NCBI GenBank assembly: GCA_022711435.1
Contig: JAKLFB010000042.1
Location: 1-50,798, forward strand
DNA length: 50,798 nucleotides
Direction: 5' to 3'
DNA from: Verrucomicrobiota bacterium
Lineage (GTDB): Bacteria; Verrucomicrobiota; Verrucomicrobiia; Limisphaerales; UBA1319
The translations under genes were made by a program, and so were the position numbers. The notes under the pieces are model-generated. The model was not told the origin of the DNA. It saw nothing but the letters and a program-made list of their open reading frames with translations, and did no database searches. Shown here in pieces: positions 24,770 through 34,651 of this stretch. The first letter of the stretch is position 1. Every line of letters starts with the position of its first letter.

Positions 24770-27064
24770 ATGCCTGAGCCGTCCCTCCGCGCATCCGCAT
24801 CCTCCGCCCCGCCGGTTTACACCGACCTCGAAATCGGGGGCATGACATGCCAGAACTGCGTCCGCCATGCCACGGAAGCCCTCGAGCGCGTCCCCGGCGT
24901 CGAGTCGGCCCAGGTCGACCTCGAGGCGGGCTGCGGGCGGATCCGATGGCAGCCAGGCGCGGCGGCGGATCCTTCGGCCCTGATCGGCGCGGTGCGCCGG
25001 GCGGGCTACCGCGCTCGAGCGGCGGGCGAGCTGCCGGGCTCGGCTTCGGCCTGGTCGCCTCTGAGCGGCTGGCGATTCAACGTGGTGTTCGGCGGCCTGG
25101 TCACCGGCTTCCTGATCCTGGCCGAGTGGGGGCTTGGGTGGGGGCACAAGCCATGGTTCGGCGGCCTGGCGCTGGTCCTGGCGCTGCCGGTCCAGATCCT
25201 CTGCGGCGCCCGGTTCTATGCGGGCGCGTGGCGCCAGCTCCGGAACATCGAGGCCAACATGGACACGCTGGTCGCCCTGGGATCCACGACTGCGTTCGTC
25301 TACAGCGCCGTCCAATGGTTTGCCGGGTCGGCCGGGCATCTCTATTTCATGGAGGCGGCGGCCATCATCACGCTGATCAGCGTCGGGCACTGGCTCGAGT
25401 CGATGGCATCGGCCCGGGCCGCAAGCGCGTTGCGGGCGCTGCTCGAGCTGGCGCCGCCCCGCGCCCGGCGGATCGGGCCCGACGGCGCGGAGACCGAGGT
25501 GGACATCGCCGCCCTGGAATCGGGCGACCGCGTGGCCCTCCGCCCCGGCGACAGCGTCCCCGTGGACGGCATCGTGCTCGAAGGCCAATCCGCCATCGAC
25601 GAATCGATGCTCACCGGTGAATCGCTGCCGGTCGAAAAATCCGAGGGCGCAACCCTCTATACCGGCACCGCCGTTCGGAACGGACGGCTGGTGGTGAAGG
25701 TGACCGCAGCCGGGGATGCCACCGCCCTCGCCCATATCATCACCGTGGTCCGGCGCGCCCAGAAAAGCCGGGCCGGCATCCAGCGGCTCGGCGACCGGAT
25801 CTCGAGCGTGTTCGTGCCAGCGGTGGTCCTGACGGCGGCGGGCACGGCGCTGGCGTGGGGATTGGCGCCGGGGATCGTGCGGCCGATTCACGACGCCCTT
25901 GCGCCCTGGCTCTGGCACGCCGCCCTGCCCGCGGGTCCGTGGGCTGCCGGGATCATCCTGGCGGCAGCCGTGCTCATCGTGGCCTGCCCCTGCGCCATGG
26001 GGCTGGCCACCCCCGCAGCCATCATGGCCGGCACCAACGCGGCCGCGCGCCGCGGCATCCTGGTCCGCGATGGGATCGCGCTCGAGAAATGCGGCTCGAT
26101 CTCGGCCGTGGTGTTCGATAAGACCGGGACGCTCACCCAGGGCCGAATCGAGGTGGCCGACTCCGCATTCTTCAGTCCGGCCGGCCTCGGCGAGGCTGTT
26201 TTGAAGACCCTGGCCGCGTCGGTTGCCCGGCCTTCCCAGCATCCGCTGAGCCGCGCCCTGGCGGGTCTGGATTCGGGATCCATCGCGATCGACGGCTGGC
26301 AGGAGGTTCGCGGGAGCGGCATCGCCGCTCGATGGACGCCCCTGGAGCCCGGGGCCGGGCCCCGGCAGGTGCGGCTCGGCTCGCTGGCATGGATCGAGGC
26401 CGAGGGCGTCGGCATCGAGCCGGCCCGCTCCGCTTCCGATCGATGGCGCGCCGACGGCGCCACCGTGGTCGGCCTGGCCGTCGGCGGGAAACTGGCCGCC
26501 CTTTTCGCGCTCCAGGATGTCCTCAAAACGGGGGCGGCCGAGGTCGTTCGCCAGCTCGAGGGCCGCGGTCTGGCCGTGTATCTGCTGACCGGCGATCACG
26601 ACCAAACCGCCCGGGCCGTCGCCCGCCAGATCGGCATTCCCGAGCGCCGCGTGCTGGCGGAAGTCCGCCCCGAACAGAAGGCGCTCGAGATCGAACGCCT
26701 CCAGCAGCAGGGCCAGCGCGTCGCCTTCGTCGGGGATGGCATCAACGACGCGCCGGCCCTCGAACAGGCCGACCTGGGGATCGCAGTCAGCCGGGCGAGC
26801 GACGTCGCCCGCGAAGCCGCCGATCTCATCCTGCTGCGATCGGACGTCCAGTCCATTCCCGAGGCGCTGACCCTGGCGCAGGCCACGTTGCGCGTCATCC
26901 GCCAGAACCTGTTCTGGGCGTTCTTCTACAATGCGGCCGCCGTGCCGCTGGCCGCGCTCGGCTTTCTTCATCCCATCCTCTGCGCCGCAACGATGGGCTT
27001 GTCGGACCTGATCGTCATCGGCAACGCCCTGAGGCTCTACCGCCATGGGCGCCCCGCCCACTGA
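24770..27064 (+). CDS. copA: Copper-exporting P1B-type ATPase
   Basis: A 764-residue heavy-metal pump. One N-terminal metal-binding domain carries GGMTCQNCVRHA (Cys at about 27 and 30); six to eight membrane helices follow, with the ion-binding CPC in VACPCAMGLATPAA at about 406-408, the TGES actuator motif in MLTGESLPVEKSEG, the phosphorylated Asp at about 450 in DKTGTLTQG, the P1B-specific HP in SQHPLSRAL, and GDGINDAPALEQAD. The C-terminal helix pair has YNAAAVPLAALGFL and MGLSDLIVIGNALRL, typical of Cu(I) pumps. I took the ATG at 24770; the longer frame from 24617 adds unrelated residues. No CueR/CopY or CopZ neighbour is present. Confidence 0.95.
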   Translation: MPEPSLRASASSAPPVYTDLEIGGMTCQNCVRHATEALERVPGVESAQVDLEAGCGRIRWQPGAAADPSALIGAVRRAGYRARAAGELPGSASAWSPLSGWRFNVVFGGLVTGFLILAEWGLGWGHKPWFGGLALVLALPVQILCGARFYAGAWRQLRNIEANMDTLVALGSTTAFVYSAVQWFAGSAGHLYFMEAAAIITLISVGHWLESMASARAASALRALLELAPPRARRIGPDGAETEVDIAALESGDRVALRPGDSVPVDGIVLEGQSAIDESMLTGESLPVEKSEGATLYTGTAVRNGRLVVKVTAAGDATALAHIITVVRRAQKSRAGIQRLGDRISSVFVPAVVLTAAGTALAWGLAPGIVRPIHDALAPWLWHAALPAGPWAAGIILAAAVLIVACPCAMGLATPAAIMAGTNAAARRGILVRDGIALEKCGSISAVVFDKTGTLTQGRIEVADSAFFSPAGLGEAVLKTLAASVARPSQHPLSRALAGLDSGSIAIDGWQEVRGSGIAARWTPLEPGAGPRQVRLGSLAWIEAEGVGIEPARSASDRWRADGATVVGLAVGGKLAALFALQDVLKTGAAEVVRQLEGRGLAVYLLTGDHDQTARAVARQIGIPERRVLAEVRPEQKALEIERLQQQGQRVAFVGDGINDAPALEQADLGIAVSRASDVAREAADLILLRSDVQSIPEALTLAQATLRVIRQNLFWAFFYNAAAVPLAALGFLHPILCAATMGLSDLIVIGNALRLYRHGRPAH

Positions 27065-27100
27065 CCCATCCTGGGGCCAGCCTCGAGTCTTGGCGATCGT

Positions 27101-28252
27101 TCACCGGACGGCCAGCCCGCACGGAAGCACGGTCCGAAACCCCACGAAGCTGCTCTGGTGGTCCGGCCAAAAATCGGGGGTGCGCCGCGCGACTCGACAG
27201 TTCACGGCGTTGCCGTTCCAGTTGCCGCCGCGAGGGACGCGGTGCTCGCCCGCCGCGGGACCCCGGGGATCGATCTGAGGCGAAGCGGCGTAGTAATCCC
27301 CCGCAAACCGGTCCCAACACCATTCCCGCACGTTGCCGGCCATATCGAACAAGCCGTACCGGTTCGGCGGGAACGATCCGACGGGGCTTGTGTGCGGAAG
27401 CGCGCCGATGCCCCAGGCCGGATGATATCCGCGCGTCGGGCTGGTGTCGTATTCATAGGAGGCGGAGCTGTAATAGTTGGCGTGAGAATGCGTGATGGTC
27501 TGCCCCCAGGGAAAGCGCCGGCCCGGGGCTCCGCCCTGCGCCGCCCTCTCCCACTCGGCCTCGGTCGGCAGACGGTATCCTGCATCCCATTGGACGCAAT
27601 TGTTGGCCAAATCCACACTCCCGGCTCGATAGGGCTGGCTCAAGCTGCGATCGGTGTAATACGCCCATGCCCGGCCCTCCATCTCGCTCCGCGCGTTGCA
27701 CCACTTCACGGCGTCATGCCAGCTGACCATGGTTGCGGGATGGTTGGATGCCTTGGCCCAGCCGGATCCGTCGAACTGGTAGCCGTGCGCCGCGCCCCAC
27801 TGAGCCACCTCGACCCACAGCGCATGGGTCACTTCCGTCCGATCCATGAAGAACGCGCTGACACGCACCGAGTGCACCGGCCGCTCGTGCGGCTCCCCGT
27901 CTCCCCACGCATCTCCCATCGCGAATTCTCCGCCCGGGATCAGCGCCATTCGGTCCGGATCCAGGACCACCCGGAACCACTGCATCCCGGGGCCGATCGG
28001 CGCCTCATAATAGATCGCATCGCCTGCGGCCAGCAGCGCGACGGGGTTGTCCGGGAAGAATCCCCACGGCCCCGAAACGGCCGCCGATGTCAGCAGGTGG
28101 TACGATTTGCCCGGCTGCGTGGGCCAGGCGATCCGCATCTTGTCCGCCCCCGACATCCATGCGCGGCACTCGAACGATGCCTGGCCGCCCGGACAGGCGA
28201 TGGCTGACAGGAGAACAGCCGCCACCGGCAGGCACAGCGGATGGGAGTTCAT
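27101..28252 (-). CDS. Exported formylglycine-generating-enzyme-family (SUMF1-like) protein
   Basis: A 383-residue secreted protein: signal peptide MNSHPLCLPVAAVLLSAIAC, a beta-domain similar to those in verrucomicrobial exoproteins (SYHLLTSAAVSGPWGFF), then the FGE-sulfatase fold: RMALIPGGEFAMGDAWGDGE, MDRTEVTHALWVEVAQWG, HPATMVSWHDAVKWCNA, YRLPTEAEWERAAQGG, GLFDMAGNVREWCWDRF and VPRGGNWNGNAVNCRVARR. FGE installs formylglycine in sulfatases, but most bacterial relatives of this kind have other or unknown roles. The two active-site cysteines of true FGE are not both evident, so I would not assign that activity. Convergent with copA. Confidence 0.82.
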   Translation of the reverse strand: MNSHPLCLPVAAVLLSAIACPGGQASFECRAWMSGADKMRIAWPTQPGKSYHLLTSAAVSGPWGFFPDNPVALLAAGDAIYYEAPIGPGMQWFRVVLDPDRMALIPGGEFAMGDAWGDGEPHERPVHSVRVSAFFMDRTEVTHALWVEVAQWGAAHGYQFDGSGWAKASNHPATMVSWHDAVKWCNARSEMEGRAWAYYTDRSLSQPYRAGSVDLANNCVQWDAGYRLPTEAEWERAAQGGAPGRRFPWGQTITHSHANYYSSASYEYDTSPTRGYHPAWGIGALPHTSPVGSFPPNRYGLFDMAGNVREWCWDRFAGDYYAASPQIDPRGPAAGEHRVPRGGNWNGNAVNCRVARRTPDFWPDHQSSFVGFRTVLPCGLAVR

Positions 28253-28413
28253 GGCGCCTCTCCTTACCAAAAGACAGCCGCGATCTCAAGGCGTTTTCGA
28301 CAACCACACGCGCACGCGCGGCTCGCCGAAGCGGCCTATCGAGGGCATCTGAAGGTGCGGAGGCAGGCAGAGCTGGAGCCGCAGCGGCCGGTGACCGCCC
28401 GCGAAGCGGCAGA

Positions 28414-28923
28414 TCATCGCTCGGGGCGATCCGGCGGCGGCCCGTCGCTATTGTCCATCAGGCGGGCGATCTTCCAGGCGCCGCAGGGCTGGCGTTTCAC
28501 AATAAACAGCGATTTGCCCGCGCTCGAGATCGGCTCGCCGCCGGCCTTCGGCGTCGCCGTCAGTTGATAGGTGGACCAGAAATATCCCCAATCGCCCGAC
28601 GCTTCGGCCTCCATCAGCGCGCCTTCGCTCTGAATGGTGTATTCCTTGAACACGGACTCATAGAGCGCCCGAATCGCCGCTTTGCTGGTGACGGCCGGGT
28701 GATCCTGCGGCATCAACACGGGATCATCCGCGTAAAGGGAAAGCAGCAGGTCCGTGTCCCCGGCGAGCCAGCCCGAACGCCAATCCGCCGCGAGCTGCCG
28801 GATCGCCTGTTTGTCTTTGTCTTGTCCTGTCATGGTGGGCTCCCTGGATGTGTGAGTTTTTCCGGCGCATCCCGCAAACGCAAGAACCGCGATCGCGATC
28901 GCAATGGTGGCGTAGGGTTCCAT
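28414..28923 (-). CDS. Lipoprotein with SnoaL/NTF2-like (DUF4440-type) domain
   Basis: A 169-residue protein beginning MEPYATIAIAIAVLAFAGC, a lipoprotein signal with the lipobox AFAGC, so it is anchored to a membrane. The mature part KQAIRQLAADWRSGWLAGDT, LLLSLYADDPVLMPQDHPAV and a C-terminal sheet ending KSLFIVKRQPCGAWKIARLM is the cone-shaped NTF2-like fold (SnoaL/DUF4440). The family binds or transforms small molecules; no specific function can be assigned. It starts 5 nt after the stop of the upstream hypothetical gene, suggesting one transcript. Confidence 0.85.
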   Translation of the reverse strand: MEPYATIAIAIAVLAFAGCAGKTHTSREPTMTGQDKDKQAIRQLAADWRSGWLAGDTDLLLSLYADDPVLMPQDHPAVTSKAAIRALYESVFKEYTIQSEGALMEAEASGDWGYFWSTYQLTATPKAGGEPISSAGKSLFIVKRQPCGAWKIARLMDNSDGPPPDRPER

Positions 28924-28928
28924 GTTGG

Positions 28929-29663
28929 TCACCCCGAAGGTGAGCGCCCGCCCAGCTTGCGCAAGCGATAGAAGCGCAGGCAGGCGGCGTCCGCGTCCAC
29001 GGAGACGGTATGGCGGTTGCCGCGGGTGGTCACGGCGTTCGTGGCGATGTTCCAGCCATCGGACGACAGCGCGGGGGCATACTCCAATACGTAGTCGGTG
29101 AAATTCGTCGCCCACCCAATCTGAACGGATCCGGCCCCAAGCGACGCGATGCTCAATTGCGCCCGCGGAACCAGGGTGAGATTGGAAATGGCGATCTGCC
29201 AATAGTGCCCGCCTGCCCAGCCTGTGATTCCATTCCAGATCACCACCCCGTTCGTGGACTCGGAAAATTCCCAATGGAACAAGTATTGTGTTCCTGATGG
29301 GTAGATGTCTAGCAAGTAGTCGCCCGTAAAGCTGCACGAGCCGTCCGCGAGCTGCGCCCCGAACGAGCTGCGAACGGTGAGCGCAAACGGATCCCCCCCC
29401 TCGACCACGGCGTTGGGAATCACGGCGGTGAGCGACGGCTGGGATTCGCCCCCATCAAACGTCAGGATGGCGGAAAAGGGCACGATGCGGCTTTCGTTCG
29501 GGACCCGATCGCCGCGCTCCACCACCGTCGCGCCAGGAAGAGTTTGATATGCGCCGGGTTCGAGCGCCGAGCAGGCTGGCCACTCCCGAGGGCCCACGAG
29601 GATGCACAAGCCTTCAACGCAAATGCACAATTTCAGGAACGGTTTGTGGGCATGCCGTGGCAT
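28929..29663 (-). CDS. Hypothetical beta-rich protein, probably exported
   Basis: A protein of about 244 residues (start at 29663, MPRHAHKPFLKLCICVEGLC; a longer start at 29735 is possible). The first 25 residues are mildly hydrophobic with a few cysteines and might be a signal. The rest consists of beta strands: SRIVPFSAILTFDGGESQ, GDYLLDIYPSGTQYLFHWEF, and a C-terminal unit QIGWATNFTDYVLEYAPALS ending CLRFYRLRKLG, which is a fibronectin-like tail common in verrucomicrobial exoproteins. No catalytic motif is seen. Composition is slightly less GC-rich than neighbours in the middle part. It precedes the lipoprotein by 5 nt. Confidence 0.55.
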   Translation of the reverse strand: MPRHAHKPFLKLCICVEGLCILVGPREWPACSALEPGAYQTLPGATVVERGDRVPNESRIVPFSAILTFDGGESQPSLTAVIPNAVVEGGDPFALTVRSSFGAQLADGSCSFTGDYLLDIYPSGTQYLFHWEFSESTNGVVIWNGITGWAGGHYWQIAISNLTLVPRAQLSIASLGAGSVQIGWATNFTDYVLEYAPALSSDGWNIATNAVTTRGNRHTVSVDADAACLRFYRLRKLGGRSPSG

Positions 29664-29842
29664 GAAATAAGGGCCGCTCCTGACGTGGGACGGCCGAGCA
29701 ACGGCCAGCGACAGGCGGTGCCAATGGTTGTTCATTTCAACTCGAATCCCTTTTTGACCTTCGCCAGAATCGCGTTGATCGCCTTCACCTTCGCTTCGCT
29801 CGCCTTGGGCTCACCGCCCAGTTCCGTCAGGCTCGGGAGCAG

Positions 29843-31684
29843 TTACCGCGTCTCGAACCGGTAATTCCATCGGCGGTTGGGCGCGCTGTCGCCGTTCACG
29901 CCCAGCTCGGCGATGCCGGAAAAGCTCTGGATATTGTCCGCCCAGTGGAAATCGAACGCGGGATCGCCTTCGGCTTCGCCGACGAGGCTGCGAGGGACAG
30001 CCAGCTCGAGGCAGCGGCCGCTGACCTGGTAGCTCGCCGTGCCGGCTCGATGCCAGCCACCGTCCTTCCAGCGATGGACGGCGGTGGCCGAAGGCCCATC
30101 CACCTCGCGGTTCACGATGCAATCGTATCCGAGCCAGCCGGTGGCTGCGTTCTGATCGGTGTCGAGCAGCAGCAGCATCCACATCGGATCTGTGTGCGGC
30201 GTGATGGGCGCGCGGGTCTGGACAAAGAAGTAGAGGCGGCTGGCGTCGAACGCAGCCTTGGCGAGGACGAAATCGTTGCGGCCGGTCGTGTTGTCATAGA
30301 CGAGATTGCCATACCCGCGGTGGTGTCGGTGCTGCACGTCGCCGATGGTGTCCCGGAATTCGGGGCGGACCGGAGTCCAATCGTCGAACTGCCCATCGAT
30401 GGCGATGGCGGCGGGGCCGCCGGCCTTGGGGATGGGGCGGACGCCCTTGAATCGGCGGATCCAGCTGGCGAGATGGTAGTAGTAATTGTCGGTGTGCCCG
30501 CCCGCCATGGGCTCGCAATCGCGGCTGTATTCCCGGGTGTATTGGTCGACGAACAGCCCGCCCGGGAAATACGCGTCTGCCTCGGTGTAAATGTGCCACC
30601 GGTCGAACCGGCCGGCAACCCACTCGTTCCATCCGGTCACGAAGATGAAGCGGGGATCGACGGCGATCGCGCGCCGCCACTGCTCGTCGAAGTTGAGCCC
30701 CCGGCTGACGGCGTCCGGCCGCGGGTCGATGGCGCCGTCGTGCCAGCTCCGGCCCATGGCGCCTTTGCGATGAGACATCGGCGCCGGGCCCGGCACTCCG
30801 GGCAGGGCGTTCTGGGCCACGCCCACGCTCATCTGCTCGGCCTCGCCCTTGCGGTTGCGGAAGACGTGCTGGGGATGGACCTCGAGCCAGCTCCACTGGT
30901 CCGGACCGCTCGGCCCGATCCAGTAGTCGGGCATCGGACGGCGATAGGTGAAGAACGCGCGCATGTCCGCGCTCTTGACGTGGTCCGGGTTGGCGAGGAT
31001 GAGGGGCTTCCCCTCCCAGCGAAACCACAGGTCCGCCCATCGCCCCGGCTGATACAGGTCTTTCCAGACCCGATCGAGGACGGGCATGGGATCGCCGAAC
31101 GGGCAGATGAACGCGATCGCGGGCGTCCGATTGCCTTCGGCGCGCATCTCGGCATAGGTGCGGCAGAGCGCCTCGTATTCGTCTTTCCATGTGAAGGGCG
31201 GGTTCGTGGTATCGAAGAACACGGCGTCGACGCCGGCATCCGCGAGCATGCTGGCATGCTTCCGAATCACGAACGGGTCGGTCATGAGGTAGTAGCCGAG
31301 CTCGGGCTCGCCCCAGTGATGCGGGCATCCGTTATCGGGCCAGGCGACCCTGCCATCGCGGGCGGCGGCGATGAGCCGGGTGTTGTCGTTCGGGCCGCCG
31401 GCGCCGCGCGGGACGTGCCAGGTCCAGTAGAAGATGCCCACCCATTTGCCGGCTCGGACGGGGCCGGCTTCGGCGATGCCGGGCTGGACTCGTCCGAGGG
31501 CGTCGGTGGCAACCCAGGTGTCCGCGAGGAGATCGCCATCCTCGAGCGGCGCGGCTGCCAACGCCCCCGAAGCCCCGGCCAGGAGTGTCCCCGCCATGAG
31601 CCCGGCGCACATTGCCCATGACCTGTACGAACCACTCTGCCTCACCCGCCTCGCGGCTTCGGCGGCGACCTCGGGATTCTTCAT
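29843..31684 (-). CDS. Secreted glycoside-hydrolase-like protein with C-terminal carbohydrate-binding-like domain
   Basis: A 613-residue exported protein. The N-terminus from MKNPEVAAEAARR has a late hydrophobic segment (MCAGLMAGTLLAGASGALAA) acting as signal. The catalytic-type domain reads as a (beta/alpha)8 barrel: GKWVGIFYWTWHVPRG, YLMTDPFVIRKHASMLADAG, VDAVFFDTTNPPFTWKDEYE, and IFVTGWNEWVAGRFDRWHIY, related to GH71/GH99-type endo-mannanase and WbsX-like families. The C-terminal 200 residues (AIAIDGQFDDWTPVRPEFRD; LYFFVQTRAPI; MWMLLLLDTDQNAATGWLGY) look like a DOMON/CBM9-type sugar-binding domain. Substrate unknown. It faces the GH99-like gene at 31871 head to head, 186 bases apart. Confidence 0.75.
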   Translation of the reverse strand: MKNPEVAAEAARRVRQSGSYRSWAMCAGLMAGTLLAGASGALAAAPLEDGDLLADTWVATDALGRVQPGIAEAGPVRAGKWVGIFYWTWHVPRGAGGPNDNTRLIAAARDGRVAWPDNGCPHHWGEPELGYYLMTDPFVIRKHASMLADAGVDAVFFDTTNPPFTWKDEYEALCRTYAEMRAEGNRTPAIAFICPFGDPMPVLDRVWKDLYQPGRWADLWFRWEGKPLILANPDHVKSADMRAFFTYRRPMPDYWIGPSGPDQWSWLEVHPQHVFRNRKGEAEQMSVGVAQNALPGVPGPAPMSHRKGAMGRSWHDGAIDPRPDAVSRGLNFDEQWRRAIAVDPRFIFVTGWNEWVAGRFDRWHIYTEADAYFPGGLFVDQYTREYSRDCEPMAGGHTDNYYYHLASWIRRFKGVRPIPKAGGPAAIAIDGQFDDWTPVRPEFRDTIGDVQHRHHRGYGNLVYDNTTGRNDFVLAKAAFDASRLYFFVQTRAPITPHTDPMWMLLLLDTDQNAATGWLGYDCIVNREVDGPSATAVHRWKDGGWHRAGTASYQVSGRCLELAVPRSLVGEAEGDPAFDFHWADNIQSFSGIAELGVNGDSAPNRRWNYRFETR

Positions 31685-31870
31685 GGGACCCAAGAATGCC
31701 ACGATTCGGGGATTTGGAAAGAGAGGATGCCGCTCGGTTTGCATCCCTCTGCCCTTGCGGTCCGAGGCCGGCTGCGGCATGCTGGATTCCAGGAGCACTC
31801 GAACCATCGCGGCCAGGACGCGCGTTGGGCTCGAGCGCTCCCGCCGATTATGAACCTTCGATGGAGAACC

Positions 31871-34651
31871 ATGCCGAAACAGTCGATCGCCCGCGGCTGG
31901 TGCATCATTTGGGCAGCCGGGTGCGGCCTGGCGATGGCGCAGGGGGCGGCGGATTCAGGGCTGCCGCGGACGATTCGGGAATGGCGATTCAACCAGCCCG
32001 GCAACGCCCTCGGGTGGGTCCAGGGGCGCGACCTCCAGGACGTTCGGGTCGACGGCCGGAGCTTGCGCGCCCGCGGGGCCGGACCCGATCCGACCCTGGG
32101 ATTCACGGGGCCGCTGGATATTGCGGCATCGCCGTGGCAGGCCATCGAGGTGCGGCTCAAGGCGGATCGGGGCGGGACCGCCGAGTGGTTCTGGACCGGC
32201 GACACCAACGGGCCCAATCGCGGGCTCTCCCAAGAGAAGCGAACGCCCTTTGCCGTCGAAGGCAGCGACCGCTGGCAAACGTATCGGGTGTTTCCCTTCT
32301 GGCATCGCGAAGGCCGCCTGCGGCTGTTGCGATTCGATCCGTATGACGGCGGGCGATTCGAGATCGAGTTCATCCGGATCATCGAGCTGCCCTCGAAGGC
32401 GGCCTCGGCCGGGAGAGCGGCGGACTGGGGGGCGGATCGGTCCTATTGGCAGGCGATGCGCGACGCGGCCTTGCGCCGGGCGCCAAATGGATTCGAGGCG
32501 GGAATCGAATCGGCCGAGGGATTCGTGATGGGGCCCGCCCTGGATTTCGAGGCTGCGCAATATCCCGTGATTTCGTTGGTTCTGGCGAGCTCGACCGCGG
32601 AGCATGCCAGCGTGGTGTTCGCGGCCTCCGACCAGCACGGGCTTCAGGAATACTCGATGCCGATCCTCAGGGATGGCTTGCCGCACCGCTACAACCTCGA
32701 CCTCAGGAGCCTCGAATCCTGGCGGGGCCGGATTCGGGCGGTCGGCCTCCGGCCCGGGGTGCGGGCAGGCGATTCCTGCGTGCTGACCGAGATCCGATTT
32801 GCCGAGCGCGCCCTCGGGCAGGCCGATCTCCAGGTCCGGTTCTTCGGCCTCGATGATCCGTTCCCAAGAACGGGCAGCCCGGCGACGATCCGCGCGCGCG
32901 CCGGCAACGGCGGCGGCGAGCCCGTCCTGCAGGCGCGCCCCCGGCTGGCGCTGCCGGCGTCGGCCCGGCTCCTGGCAGCGCGGACCAACCCAGTCCCCGA
33001 GCTGCGGTTTGGCGAGGAGGCCGAATGGACATGGGATGTCCAGTTCGACAGGCCTTCCCGGGCCGTGCTCGATCTGCGGGTGGATTCGGACAATGCAGGC
33101 ACGGCGCGGGCTGCCCGGACCAACGACGTGATCGCGCCGCGCCGGCTCTCGAGCGGCGCCGGCCTGCCGGCGCCGGTGCCGGTCCGATCGAGCCCGGCGG
33201 TGGGTGTGTATTATTTTCCGGGCTGGAACTCGGCGATGCGCTGGACGCCCATCACGCGGTATCCGGAGCGGCGCCCGCTGCTGGGGTGGTACCAGGAGGG
33301 GCGGCCGGAGGTGATGGACTGGCAGATCCGATGGGCGGTCGAGCACGGGATCTCGTTTTTCGCATTCGACTGGTATTGGTCGCGGGGGGCGCGGCAGCTC
33401 GAGCATGCCCTCCATGACGGCTATTTCCAGTCCCGGTATCGATCGCTGCTGCCGTTCTGCCTGCTGTGGGCCAATCACAATCCGGAGGGATCCTCCTCGA
33501 TCGAGGATTGCCGGGCGGTGGCGCGGCACTGGATCGACCAGTATTTCCGCCGGCCGGAGTATTATCGGCTCGAAGGCCGGCCGCTGGTCGTCATCTTCAG
33601 CATGTACCGGCTGCAGAGCGACCTCGGAACCGAGGGGGCCAGGGGCGCGCTCGAGGCGATGCGCGAGGAGTGCCGGCGGCAAGGCCTGCCGCCGGTGTAT
33701 CTGATGGCCTGCGTCAACGGGATCGCCGAGGCACGCGAGGCGGAGCGCGAAGGCTACGACGCGATCACCGCCTATAACTGGCCCACGGTCGGGATGCGCG
33801 GCCAGGCCCGCTGGTCGCCCTACGAGGAAGTCACAGCCGGCTATCGGCAGCAATGGAAAGACCTGATCGCCCACTGCCGTCTGCCCCTGGCGCCGCCCGT
33901 GAGCGGGGGCTGGGACAGCCGCCCCTGGCACGGGCAGCGGGCCATCGCCAGGTACGGGCGGGCCCCGGCGTCTTTCCGGGCCCACCTGCGCGAGGCCGCG
34001 GATCTGATACGGGAGAACCCGCGCTCGACGCTGCCCCTGGTGATGATCGAGGCCTGGAACGAGTGGGGCGAGGGCTCCTACATCGAGCCCCATAACGAAG
34101 CGGGCTTCGGGTATCTGGATGCGATCCGCGAGGTGCTCACATCGGCCCCCGCCCGGCATGTGGACTGGGTGCCTGCCGACGCCGGGCTGTCGGCGCCTCA
34201 GGTCGAGTTCTTTGCCGCGGATGCATCCTCGTGGGATTTCACCCAGGGCACATGGGGATGGGAATCGGGCCGGCATATCAGCACTCCCCGGTCGGGGCCA
34301 GACGGTTTGTCGCTGACCACCACGGGCGACGATCCGGCCTTGTTCAGCCCGGCGCTTCAGTGGCGGGCCGGCCAGTGGGGGGCGGTCCGGATCCGGATGC
34401 GCGCGACCGATCCGCGAAAGCGCGCCGCGGTCGATTTCGGCCAGGTCTTCTGGACCGCCGGGTCCGAGTCGCTCAGCGAGGCGGCCAGCGTCCGATTTAC
34501 CTTCCCGCTCGACGGCCAATGGCACGAGCACACGGTCCCCTTGGCGGGCCATCCCCGATGGCGCGAGACGATCACCAGCCTGCGGATCGATCTGGGAACG
34601 CGGCCGGGGATCGAGGTCAGCATCCGCGAGCTGGGGCTGGCGCCCCGATGA
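31871..34651 (+). CDS. Secreted GH99-like (WbsX/endo-mannosidase-type) multidomain protein
   Basis: A 926-residue exported protein: signal peptide (MPKQSIARGWCIIWAAGCGL AMAQG), two N-terminal beta-sandwich domains to about residue 430, then a barrel beginning VGVYYFPGWNSAMRWTPITR and containing GWYQEGRPEVMDWQIRWAVE, ISFFAFDWYWSRGARQLEHA, LPFCLLWANHNPEG, GRPLVVIFSMYRLQSDLG and VMIEAWNEWGEGSYIEPHNE, the pattern of the GH99-like/WbsX family. A C-terminal beta-sandwich (about 800-926) with GVEVS/RIDLGTRPG ends the protein. GH99 enzymes cut alpha-mannosides inside chains. An ATG at 31850 is possible; 31871 gives a better signal peptide. The divergent partner at 29843-31684 shares the WNEW motif. 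Confidence 0.82.
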   Translation: MPKQSIARGWCIIWAAGCGLAMAQGAADSGLPRTIREWRFNQPGNALGWVQGRDLQDVRVDGRSLRARGAGPDPTLGFTGPLDIAASPWQAIEVRLKADRGGTAEWFWTGDTNGPNRGLSQEKRTPFAVEGSDRWQTYRVFPFWHREGRLRLLRFDPYDGGRFEIEFIRIIELPSKAASAGRAADWGADRSYWQAMRDAALRRAPNGFEAGIESAEGFVMGPALDFEAAQYPVISLVLASSTAEHASVVFAASDQHGLQEYSMPILRDGLPHRYNLDLRSLESWRGRIRAVGLRPGVRAGDSCVLTEIRFAERALGQADLQVRFFGLDDPFPRTGSPATIRARAGNGGGEPVLQARPRLALPASARLLAARTNPVPELRFGEEAEWTWDVQFDRPSRAVLDLRVDSDNAGTARAARTNDVIAPRRLSSGAGLPAPVPVRSSPAVGVYYFPGWNSAMRWTPITRYPERRPLLGWYQEGRPEVMDWQIRWAVEHGISFFAFDWYWSRGARQLEHALHDGYFQSRYRSLLPFCLLWANHNPEGSSSIEDCRAVARHWIDQYFRRPEYYRLEGRPLVVIFSMYRLQSDLGTEGARGALEAMREECRRQGLPPVYLMACVNGIAEAREAEREGYDAITAYNWPTVGMRGQARWSPYEEVTAGYRQQWKDLIAHCRLPLAPPVSGGWDSRPWHGQRAIARYGRAPASFRAHLREAADLIRENPRSTLPLVMIEAWNEWGEGSYIEPHNEAGFGYLDAIREVLTSAPARHVDWVPADAGLSAPQVEFFAADASSWDFTQGTWGWESGRHISTPRSGPDGLSLTTTGDDPALFSPALQWRAGQWGAVRIRMRATDPRKRAAVDFGQVFWTAGSESLSEAASVRFTFPLDGQWHEHTVPLAGHPRWRETITSLRIDLGTRPGIEVSIRELGLAPR

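Noticed and set aside
27101..28252. Bona fide sulfatase-activating enzyme
   Set aside because: The fold fits, but the two catalytic cysteines are not both evident and no sulfatase gene is adjacent, so only the family is given.
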